Both the position numbers and the translations under genes were made by a program. Below, piece after piece: positions 1 through 6,501 of a DNA stretch of 40,793 nt. The stretch's first letter is position 1; every line of letters begins with the position of its first letter. This stretch comes from Micromonospora sp. KC213 (GTDB lineage: Bacteria; Actinomycetota; Actinomycetes; Mycobacteriales; Micromonosporaceae): NCBI RefSeq assembly GCF_004348325.1, contig NZ_SMKF01000032.1:1-40793 (forward strand), given 5' to 3'. Under the pieces are notes generated by a model. The model did no database searches. It saw only the letters and a list, made by a program, of their open reading frames with translations, and was not told the DNA's origin.

Positions 1-391
1 GGGTCGTCGGGATGGCGTCCCGCGCCCGGGCGGGGGTGGACTCGGGGTACCCGGCCCAGGGCCGGCCGGGCGGTGCGGGGTGGGTAGCCGCATCCGGCCA
101 GGTCGCGTCGAGGCCGACGGTGCGATCGGCTCCGTCGAACCAGCCGGTCGGGTCGTCACCGAGCCGCACCGTGTCACCGGTGGTGCCCAGGCGTACCGTC
201 TCGCCGGACGCGCCGAGCCGCACCGTCTCGCCGGCCGGGCCGGGGCCGCCGGCCGGGCCCAGGCGTACGGTCTCGCCGGCCGGGCCCAGCCGCACCGTCT
301 CGCCGGCGGTGCCGTGAGGCACGCCGAGGTGCACGGTCGGCTCGCCCGGTCCGGTCGGTCCGGCGCTTTCTTCGGTTGGGAAATGTCGCAC
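1..391 (-). CDS. Repeat-containing hypothetical protein, 3' end cut by window edge
   Basis: About 130 residues are visible before the frame leaves the window. The frame opens at GTG 391, 8 bp after the stop of the upstream kinase gene, so the two are probably one transcription unit. From about residue 29 the product carries five copies of a heptad of the form GETVRLG (one is GDTVRLG), spaced 9 residues apart apart from one extra short Gly/Pro insertion. A less ordered stretch rich in Gly, Pro, Asp and Trp follows. No signal peptide or membrane segment is visible at the N-terminus. Each repeat has Thr preceded by an acidic residue and followed by Leu at +3, which fits substrate preferences reported for mycobacterial Ser/Thr kinases; a phosphoacceptor role is inference. 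I do not recognise the family. No strong Shine-Dalgarno sequence precedes the start, so translational coupling to the kinase is plausible. Confidence 0.7.
   Translation of the reverse strand, partial: MRHFPTEESAGPTGPGEPTVHLGVPHGTAGETVRLGPAGETVRLGPAGGPGPAGETVRLGASGETVRLGTTGDTVRLGDDPTGWFDGADRTVGLDATWPDAATHPAPPGRPWAGYPESTPARARDAIPTT
158..307 (-). repeat. 27-bp-period coding repeat (GETVRLG array)
   Basis: Five degenerate copies of a unit encoding (A/S/T)G(E/D)TVRLG lie within the edge-truncated gene. Synonymous differences between copies (GTG/GTA for Val, CGG/CGC for Arg) show that the peptide is conserved while the DNA drifts, so the array is a coding repeat and not recent slippage or a CRISPR array. 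Confidence 0.8.
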
Positions 392-399
392 CGGGTCGC

Positions 400-2055
400 C
401 TAGCCGATGGGGCAGTCCGACCGGAGCGACACGTGCATCGGGCCGGCCGGGGCCGACACGTGACCGGCGGCGTCGACGGCGACGACCTCGACCGGGATGC
501 GGGTGGTCGACTCCGGAGCCGGAAGCTCACCGAAGGTGCCGCGGAAGGCCCCACCGCCCGTGCTCGTCATCCGCACGGTCTGCACGGCACCGTCCAACTG
601 GTAACGAAGGAACAGCCGCAGTTCCTCCGCGGTGGTGCGGTCGTCGGACGCGGTCGCGGTGACCGTGCTGGACTGCTCACCGAACACGCAGTCACCCGGA
701 TACAGGACGGTGGGGCTGACGTCCGTCTTGCCGACGACGGGCGCGGTGACGTCCGCCGGCGGGGGCGGACTGGTGCTCGGCGGAGGGCTCGGCCGCGAAG
801 GTGGCTCGGTACGGCCCCGGCTGGGGGTCGCGGTCGCCGACTGCACCCGCGCGGTCGGCGGGCTGGCCGACGCCGGCCCGGTCGGGCTCGGCGTGGAGGT
901 CGGGCTCTGGCTCGGCGACACGGCGGTGATGGGTGGCGCCGCCACCGGCAGCGTCGGGTCGACCGTGCTGAGCACCGATACGCGAGGCGCGGGCTTGCCG
1001 TCCACGAGGGCCAGCTCGGGAGGGTTGCGGGAGGCGAAGGTGATGCCGACCCCGCCGAGCAGCAAGGCCGCGACGAGGCCACTGCCCAGCAGCGCGGCGC
1101 GGTTGCTGCCGCGTCGCGGCAGCAACCGCGACAGGCCGACCTTCGTGGTCGCGACGCTGGTGGCGCCACCGGCGCCGTCGGGGAACGGGAACACCGCGGC
1201 GAGCAGCGCGGCGCGTCGGGCCAGCTGTCGCAGGCCCTGCTCCTCCCAGTGCGCACCGTACCCGGCCACGGCGGTGCGCTCCAGCTCGGCCAGGAAGGCG
1301 TGTGCACTCTGGGGCCGCTCGACCGGCCGCTTCGCCATACCGCGGCGCAGCAGGTCGCGCACGGGCCGGGGTGCCGGATCGAGCGGAACAGGCGCGTAGG
1401 TGTGCTGGTCCCGGAGGGTGAACAGGTCACCGCCGTCGTACGGGGGGTGACCGGTGAGGCACTCGTAGAAGGTGGCCGTGGCGGCGTAGATGTCGCAGGC
1501 GGGACTGGCCGGTGCCCCGATCCACTGCTCCGGCGCCATGTAGCGGGGCGTGCCGCTGACCGAGGCACCGTCGCCCCGGCCGACCTGCACGGCGATGCCG
1601 AAGTCGGCCAGCTTGCTGCGCCCGTCGACGTCGACCAGCACGTTCTCCGGCTTGTAGTCGCGGTGCACCACGCCCCGGCGGTGGGCGGCGGCCAGTCCGG
1701 CAAGGGAGCCCTTGAGGACGCAGAGCGCCGCCTCCGGCTCGGTGGGGCCGTGCGTCCGCAGCATCTGCCGCAGCGACACCCCGTTGACCAGCTCCATCAC
1801 GATCGCCGCGCCCAGCGCTGACTCGGCGTACTCGTAGAGCCGGGCGACGTGCGGGTCGTCGACCTCGACGAGCAGCAGTGCCTCCTGTCGGAACGCCAAC
1901 CGGAAGGACGGGTCGTCGCCGACGGAACTGTTGAGGTACTTGATGGCGACGGGTACGCCGCTCGCGTCGTGGGTCGCCAGCAGGACACGGCCGGACGCCC
2001 CGGCGCCGAGCTGGCGCACGGGCGTGTAACCGGACAGCTGCCAGTCGGCGGTCAC
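400..2055 (-). CDS. Transmembrane Ser/Thr protein kinase (PknB/PASTA-less type)
   Basis: This is a eukaryotic-type Ser/Thr kinase of 551 residues. The glycine loop GAGASGRV is near 17-24, the ATP-binding Lys is in VAIKY (Lys39), the catalytic loop HRDYKPEN is at 131-138 (Asp133), DFG is at 151-153 and APEQW at about 174-178. The usual Leu of HRDLKPEN is replaced by Tyr. A hydrophobic segment at about 321-341 should cross the membrane. It is followed by a Pro/Ser/Thr-rich linker and a C-terminal extracytoplasmic domain of about 110 residues with two Cys and an Ig-like look (repeated beta-type segments ending in Cys-Pro), not PASTA. I chose GTG 2055 because a G-rich Shine-Dalgarno lies just upstream and the kinase fold begins immediately; the frame itself is open to 2172. 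It probably senses an external ligand and phosphorylates cytosolic Thr targets, perhaps the repeat protein encoded just downstream. Confidence 0.93.
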   Translation of the reverse strand: MTADWQLSGYTPVRQLGAGASGRVLLATHDASGVPVAIKYLNSSVGDDPSFRLAFRQEALLLVEVDDPHVARLYEYAESALGAAIVMELVNGVSLRQMLRTHGPTEPEAALCVLKGSLAGLAAAHRRGVVHRDYKPENVLVDVDGRSKLADFGIAVQVGRGDGASVSGTPRYMAPEQWIGAPASPACDIYAATATFYECLTGHPPYDGGDLFTLRDQHTYAPVPLDPAPRPVRDLLRRGMAKRPVERPQSAHAFLAELERTAVAGYGAHWEEQGLRQLARRAALLAAVFPFPDGAGGATSVATTKVGLSRLLPRRGSNRAALLGSGLVAALLLGGVGITFASRNPPELALVDGKPAPRVSVLSTVDPTLPVAAPPITAVSPSQSPTSTPSPTGPASASPPTARVQSATATPSRGRTEPPSRPSPPPSTSPPPPADVTAPVVGKTDVSPTVLYPGDCVFGEQSSTVTATASDDRTTAEELRLFLRYQLDGAVQTVRMTSTGGGAFRGTFGELPAPESTTRIPVEVVAVDAAGHVSAPAGPMHVSLRSDCPIG

Positions 2056-2221
2056 GCTGCGGTCCCCCCGGTCTGCCGGGAGCTGTCGAGGATCAGTGGC
2101 ACGCTGATCATTCTCACCCGGACGGTGATCGGGGCCATCGGCGCATCGGTTGTTTTCCCGGCGTTCGGACAACCGTGCCGACGAACCGGTTCGGGCGTCC
2201 GCGGGTCGGGGTCGCCGCCGG

Positions 2222-2722
2222 TCAGCCCACGCCGGCCTCCGGTGCGGCGAGGTGGGGCGCGACGTCGGCGATCCGTTGCCGCATCGGACGCCGGCGCAGG
2301 GCGGCGACCGCCTCGTCGACGAGCCGGCTCAGCGGGTACGACAGCTCGGCCTCGAAGCGTTCGGCCGCGGTCGCGGTGGCGGCCCACTCGGCGTCCAGGA
2401 CCGGCAGCAGCGACCGGGCCCGCGCGGTGAGGTGCACCACCCGCTGCCGGGCGTCCGCCCCCGGGACGAGCGTGACCAGCCCGTCCCTGGCCATCTGCGC
2501 GACCGTCTGGCTGGCGGCGGAGTGGGTGACGCCGGTGGCCACGGCCAGCGTCCGGATCGCCGCCGGACCGGTGTCGGCCAGGGCGCGCAGCACCGGGGTG
2601 TACCGGGGGCGGAAGCCGGGCAGGCCCAGGTCGGCGTAGACCGCGGCCACGTCGCGGTCGAGCAGTTCGAGCAGATGACGCAGCCGGGTGCCGAGCAGCG
2701 CGGGGCCGTGAACGGAGGGCAT
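2222..2722 (-). CDS. MarR-family transcriptional regulator
   Basis: A winged-helix protein of 166 residues. The central part (about 40-110) has the MarR layout: a helix-turn-helix with GVTHSAASQTVAQMARDGLV as recognition region, then the wing with the Asp-Ala-Arg-Gln motif (GADARQRVVHLT). Flanking helices at both ends would form the dimer interface. It is divergent from the prolyl aminopeptidase gene, and a 20-bp near-perfect palindrome lies in the 47-bp gap, 9 bp upstream of this start. Autoregulation and control of the peptidase are therefore likely (inference). The effector is unknown. Confidence 0.9.
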   Translation of the reverse strand: MPSVHGPALLGTRLRHLLELLDRDVAAVYADLGLPGFRPRYTPVLRALADTGPAAIRTLAVATGVTHSAASQTVAQMARDGLVTLVPGADARQRVVHLTARARSLLPVLDAEWAATATAAERFEAELSYPLSRLVDEAVAALRRRPMRQRIADVAPHLAAPEAGVG

Positions 2723-2730
2723 GTGCCGTA

Positions 2731-2750
2731 ATGTAACAGCACTGTTGCAT
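2731..2750. promoter_or_regulatory. Putative MarR operator between marR and pip
   Basis: The 20-bp sequence ATGTAACAGCACTGTTGCAT reads as two 9-bp arms around CA with a single mismatch. It sits 9 bp from the MarR start and 20 bp from the peptidase start, where it would cover both promoters. Size and position are as expected for a MarR dimer site. Binding by this particular MarR is inferred. Confidence 0.7.
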
Positions 2751-2769
2751 CCGCCGGGGAGGTCTGACG

Positions 2770-3717
2770 ATGGACGAGTGGTATCCGCCGATCGAGCCGT
2801 ACGACCACGGGATGCTCGACGTCGGCGACGGCCACCGCGTGTACTGGGAGGTCTGCGGCAACCCGGCCGGCAAGCCCGCCCTGGTCGTCCACGGCGGACC
2901 GGGTTCGGGCTGCTGGACCGGTGCCCGCCGGTTGTTCGACCCGGCCCGCTACCGGGTGGTCCTTTTCGACCAGCGCGGCTGCGGTCGCAGCACCCCGCAC
3001 GCCGCCGACCCGACCACCGACCTGCGGCACAACACCACCCACCACCTCGTGGCCGACATGGAGGTGCTGCGCTCGCACCTGGGCGTCGACCGCTGGCTGC
3101 TGCACGGCGGCTCGTGGGGATCGACGCTGATCCTGGCGTACGCCGAGCGGTACCCGGAACGGGTCTCGGAGATCGTCATCGCCGCCGTCACCAGCACCCG
3201 GCGATCGGAGATCGACTGGCTGTACCGGGGCGTGGGCCGGTTCTTCCCCCAGCAGTGGGAACGGTTCCTCGCCGGGGCCGGCGTCGACCGGCACGGCGAC
3301 GTCGTCGGCGCGTACGCCCGGCTGCTGGCGGATCCGGACCCGGCGGTGCGGGACCGGGCGGTCCACGACTGGTGCGCGTGGGAGGACACGGTGGTCTCGG
3401 CCGAGGGCGTCGGCACCCCGTACGCTGACCGGCCCGCGCCGGCCCGCGCGGCGATGGTGCGGATCTGCGCCCACTACTTCGCACACGGGGCCTGGCTTGC
3501 GGAGGGCGCACTGATCCGCGACGCCGGCCGGTTGGCCGGCGTCCCCGGCGTGCTGATCCACGGACGACTCGACCTGGGCAGCCCACTGACCACCGCGTGG
3601 GAGCTGCACCGCGCCTGGCCGGGCTCCGAACTGATCGTGGTCGAGGGCGCGGGACACCTCGGCACGCAGCAGACCCGGCGACACCTGCGGCAGGCGTGCG
3701 ACCGCTTCGCCGGCTGA
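2770..3717 (+). CDS. pip: Prolyl aminopeptidase (proline iminopeptidase)
   Basis: An alpha/beta hydrolase of 315 residues, the usual length for the S33 family, which releases N-terminal proline from peptides in the cytoplasm. The oxyanion-hole motif HGGPGSG is at 41-47, DQRGCGRS follows at 67-74, and the nucleophile elbow GGSWGS places the catalytic Ser at 115. Asp268 in the HGRLD segment and His296 in GAGHLG complete the triad. The GGSWGS motif and the DQRGxGxS block separate prolyl iminopeptidases from general hydrolases. The ATG at 2770 has a GGGGAGGT ribosome-binding site at a good distance. No signal peptide is present. The gene is divergent from a MarR gene with an operator-like palindrome between them. 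Confidence 0.93.
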   Translation: MDEWYPPIEPYDHGMLDVGDGHRVYWEVCGNPAGKPALVVHGGPGSGCWTGARRLFDPARYRVVLFDQRGCGRSTPHAADPTTDLRHNTTHHLVADMEVLRSHLGVDRWLLHGGSWGSTLILAYAERYPERVSEIVIAAVTSTRRSEIDWLYRGVGRFFPQQWERFLAGAGVDRHGDVVGAYARLLADPDPAVRDRAVHDWCAWEDTVVSAEGVGTPYADRPAPARAAMVRICAHYFAHGAWLAEGALIRDAGRLAGVPGVLIHGRLDLGSPLTTAWELHRAWPGSELIVVEGAGHLGTQQTRRHLRQACDRFAG

Positions 3718-3718
3718 C

Positions 3719-4219
3719 GACAGCCGGCCGTGGACCGGCGGACCACACGCCGAGCCGGCCCGCCACCTGCTGGCCCGCCACGCCGGGCGGGTCCAGCGGT
3801 GGCTGGCCGACTTCGACCGCCTGGTCGATGCCGTCCGTGCCACGGCACCGGGCTGGGTGGTCACCCACGGCGAGCCGCACCCCGGCAACGTCATCCGGAC
3901 ACCGAAAGGGCAGCGGCTCCTCGACTGGGCAACGGTACAGATCGCCCCACCGGAGCGGGACCTGTGGCTGCTCACCACGGCGTTCGCCAGCCTGATCGGT
4001 GTCGGCCAGGCCGGCGACGACGACGAGGTGCTGGCCAGGTACGCCCAGGCGACCGGCCGGAGCGTCCACCCCGCCGGCATCGCCCTCTTCCGACGGTGGG
4101 GGGCGCTCGCCGAAGTCGCCGCCTTCATCGACGACCTCCGCAGACCGCACGGAGACGGAGAGGACCTCGCCGCGGCACTGGCCTGTCTCACCGGATACCT
4201 CGAAACCGCGACCGATTGA
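3719..4219 (+). pseudogene. Aminoglycoside phosphotransferase-like gene, N-terminus deleted
   Basis: The frame encodes the C-terminal half of an APH/choline-kinase-type phosphotransferase: a helical lead-in (RHLLARHAGRVQRWLADF), the Brenner-type catalytic loop THGEPHPGNVI (Glu in place of the usual Asp), the metal-binding segment LLDWATVQIAPPERDLWLL, and the C-terminal helical bundle. The ATP-binding N-lobe (normally about 100-150 residues) is missing. Family-like sequence begins within a few codons of the stop of the upstream peptidase gene at 3717. A GTG at 3857 could start translation, but only after the helical lead-in. I read it as a 5'-truncated remnant, not an active kinase. Confidence 0.75.
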
Positions 4220-4330
4220 CGGCTCGAACACAGCCGTGCCCGTTCTCCGGTGTCACCCCTGTCGTCGGCAGCGGCGCGCAGTCGCACGGGTCGCCGACTA
4301 CACTCGCCTCGACCGGGTCTGGGCGGGTGC

Positions 4331-5167
4331 ATGGCGGATCTCTCGTACGACGTTCTGCGGCGGCTCGTGGCCGCCATCTGCCTGATCGCCGCCGCCGCGC
4401 TGCCGGCCGAGTCGGCGGCCGGCAGCGGCTCGGCCTCGCTGGGCGTACTCCAGATGAACCTGTGCAACAGCGGTCGTGCCGGCTGCTACACGGGCCGGGC
4501 CGTGCCCCGGGCCGCCGAGCTGATCCGGGCCGAGGCACCCCGCCTGGTCACGCTGAACGAGATCTGCCAGGACGACGTGCCCACACTGGAGCGCGTGCTG
4601 GCGGGCGTCCACCCCGAGGGCAGGGTCGTGGCGGCGTTCCAGGCCGCCGGTGACCGCCCCAGCGGGGACGTCACCCGGTGCCACGACGGGCAGCCGTACG
4701 GCATCGGGCTGCTGGCACATCTCGCGGTGCCGCAGGTCAAGCACACGGTCCTCAGCGGGACCTACCCGGTACAGGACGTCAAGGATCCCGAGCTGCGCGC
4801 CTGGCTCTGCGTCCACGCCCCCGGCGTCGCCCACGCCTGCACCACGCACCTGGCCGCCTTCGACCGGGCGGTCGCCCTCGCGCAGTGCCGCCATCTCATC
4901 GACCGCGTCGTCCCGCAGATCCGCCGCCGCGCCGGATACCTGCCCACCGTGCTCGGCGGCGACCTGAACCTGCGCGACGGCGGCTCTCCCGACGTGCGGA
5001 CCTGTGTGCCCCCGGGCCACCGGCGCGTCGACGACGGCGGCGTGCAGCAGATCGTGGTGACCAGCGACATCACGGTCGACGGCCGCCGGCCGCTTGGCAT
5101 GAACGGCACGACCGACCATCCCGGGCTGTTGGCCGCCCTCACCGTCGATCACGATCCGGACCGGTAG
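4331..5167 (+). CDS. Secreted endonuclease/exonuclease/phosphatase family protein
   Basis: A 278-residue protein that I start at ATG 4331 because a signal peptide follows directly (basic start, hydrophobic core VAAICLIAAAALPAES). The mature part has the ordered metal-dependent phosphoesterase motifs of the EEP fold: MNLCNS (Asn), LNEICQDD (Glu), THL, GGDLNLRDGG (Asp and Asn) and the C-terminal TTDHPG (catalytic His). Six or more Cys in the mature part suggest disulphides, in line with export. The substrate cannot be read from sequence; relatives include extracellular nucleases, sphingomyelinase-like and phosphodiesterase enzymes. It lies between two gene remnants and has no obvious operon partner. 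Confidence 0.85.
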   Translation: MADLSYDVLRRLVAAICLIAAAALPAESAAGSGSASLGVLQMNLCNSGRAGCYTGRAVPRAAELIRAEAPRLVTLNEICQDDVPTLERVLAGVHPEGRVVAAFQAAGDRPSGDVTRCHDGQPYGIGLLAHLAVPQVKHTVLSGTYPVQDVKDPELRAWLCVHAPGVAHACTTHLAAFDRAVALAQCRHLIDRVVPQIRRRAGYLPTVLGGDLNLRDGGSPDVRTCVPPGHRRVDDGGVQQIVVTSDITVDGRRPLGMNGTTDHPGLLAALTVDHDPDR

Positions 5168-5204
5168 CGGGCGGGTCCTCCCACGCGACGCGCCCCGGCG
5201 CGGC

Positions 5205-5545
5205 TCACCGGGTGACGCGGGCGACGGCGCCGGTCTCCAGCGCCACCCACACGACCCCGTCGGGCGCGACGGTGATCCCGTGCGGTTCCGAGGCCGGCGT
5301 CGGCAGGACACTCCTCGATCCGACCCTCGGCGGTGACGTGGCCGACCCGGTTGCCGCCCCACTGCGTGAACCAGCAGCCCCCGGCGGGGTCGGCGGCGAT
5401 CGCGTGGGGCCGGGCCGACCGGTCCGGCAGCGGATATTCGCGGACCTCGCCGTCGACGGTGATCCGGCCGACCTGGCCGGCGCCGATCTCGACGAACCAG
5501 AGCGCCCCGTCGGTGCCGCAGGTGACGCCGACCGGCGCTGGCGCG
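5205..5545 (-). pseudogene. Streptogramin (virginiamycin B) lyase remnant, truncated and frameshifted
   Basis: On the minus strand a beta-propeller repeat typical of Vgb streptogramin lyases is visible: PVGVTCGTDGALWFVEIGAG, then VGRITVDG, PHAIAADPAGGCWFTQWGGN and VGHVTAEGRIEE. The frame then breaks near 5306-5311 and continues in another frame as LPTPASEPHGITVAPDGVVWVALETG, ending at the stop at 5205. Only about the last 110 of some 290 residues remain; the N-terminal propeller blades are gone. The break behaves like a loss of about two bases (a sequencing error is possible but would not explain the missing N-terminus). The intact family linearises streptogramin B antibiotics by breaking the ester bond. 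Confidence 0.8.
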
Positions 5546-5970
5546 ACGTCGGAGGGCTCCTCGCCGACGTGCTCGCCGAGGCCACCGGCGACGACTGGCA
5601 GCCCCGCGACACCGGCTCGCTGCCCGGCGACCTGGCGGCCATCAACCTGGAGGTGCACGAGGCCCTGACCGCCGAGCCACCACTGACCGGGGCGCTCATC
5701 GCCGCCTCGTTCCGCTCCCCGCCGGCCGCGGCCGCACTGAGCGCCTTCTGGGCCGACCGCTACGAGCGCTGCGCCGTGGTCGTCCGGCGGGCGGTGGACC
5801 GGGGCGAGGCACCCGCCGGCACCGATGCCCACGCGCTGCTGGTCGCGGCCACCGCGCCGGTCTATCACGAACTGCTCCTGCTGCGCGCCGACGCGGACCC
5901 GGCCCGCGCCGTGCAGGCGGCCCGGGCGGCGGCGGTCGCCGCCCGGGCAGGTGCCTTCGTCGTGACCTGA
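5536..5970 (+). pseudogene. TetR-family regulator remnant, DNA-binding domain deleted
   Basis: About 145 residues match the C-terminal ligand-binding half of a TetR regulator: RWRDVGGLLADVLAEATGDD, the segment DTGSLPGDLAAINLEVHEAL, EPPLTGALIAAS, AFWADRYERC, then VDRGEAPAGTDAHALLVAATAPVYHELLLL. The N-terminal helix-turn-helix (about 50-60 residues) is absent. Upstream in the same frame lies only antisense lyase and EEP coding sequence, so no native start exists. The remnant begins where the lyase remnant ends, which suggests that a divergent lyase/TetR pair lost its shared promoter region and both N-termini. Confidence 0.78.
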
Positions 5971-6040
5971 CCAGCGGGTCCAGCCCCGCCACGGCACCTC
6001 TCGGTGCGACGATGGCCACGGTCGTCGACAACGAGGAGGC

Positions 6041-6457
6041 ATGGTGGCGTCGCAGCTCAACCCGTATCTGATCTTCGCCGGCAACGCGCGCGAGGCGATG
6101 GAGTTCTACCAGCAGGTGTTCGGCGGAGACCTGTCGCTGACCACGTTCGGCGAGTTCGGCACCGACGACCCGGCCGTCGCCGACCAGATCATGCACGGCA
6201 TGCTGCGCACCGCCGGCGGGCACGTGCTGATGGCCTCGGACATGCCACCCGGCATGGAACTCCGACGCGGCAACGCCCACAGCGTCTGCCTCAGCGGCGA
6301 CGACGCCGAGGAGCTGCGCCGCTGGTGGGAGCAGCTCTCCGCCGGCGGGGTGGTGAGCATGCCGCTGGAGATGCAGATGTGGGGCGACGAGTTCGGGCAG
6401 TGCGAGGACCGCTTCGGTACTCCCTGGATGGTCAACATCAGCCAGTCGCCGACCTGA
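6041..6457 (+). CDS. VOC family protein (PhnB-like)
   Basis: A 138-residue vicinal-oxygen-chelate protein of the PhnB/3-demethylubiquinone-methyltransferase-like subgroup. It opens with the typical LNPYLIFAGNAREAMEFYQQVFGGDL block, has the central MHGMLRTAGGHVLMASD strand, and ends with WGDEFGQCEDRFGTPWMVNI, the signature end of PhnB-like proteins. The paired beta-alpha-beta-beta-beta units are normally dimeric. The function of most members is unknown. ATG 6041 is fixed by an AGGAGG ribosome-binding site 3 nt upstream. No clear operon link to the next gene. Confidence 0.88.
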   Translation: MVASQLNPYLIFAGNAREAMEFYQQVFGGDLSLTTFGEFGTDDPAVADQIMHGMLRTAGGHVLMASDMPPGMELRRGNAHSVCLSGDDAEELRRWWEQLSAGGVVSMPLEMQMWGDEFGQCEDRFGTPWMVNISQSPT

Positions 6458-6501
6458 CCGGGACTGTTTGACCGGCGGCGGGACCGGAAAGAGTGCCGGG
6501 C

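Noticed and set aside
158..307. Short-period repeat as a CRISPR array
   Set aside because: Units are 27 bp without spacers, vary at synonymous sites and lie within a continuous coding frame.
2056..2172. N-terminal extension of the kinase
   Set aside because: The frame is open, but the extra 39 residues are not kinase-like and GTG 2055 has a good ribosome-binding site.
2329..4467. A 712-codon open frame on the minus strand
   Set aside because: It is antisense to the peptidase and APH-like remnant and overlaps the MarR gene in another frame; no domain is seen.
4678..5535. Upstream open frame joined to the TetR remnant as one intact protein
   Set aside because: This part is an out-of-frame overlap of the EEP gene and antisense lyase sequence with no helix-turn-helix; the TetR part is a remnant.
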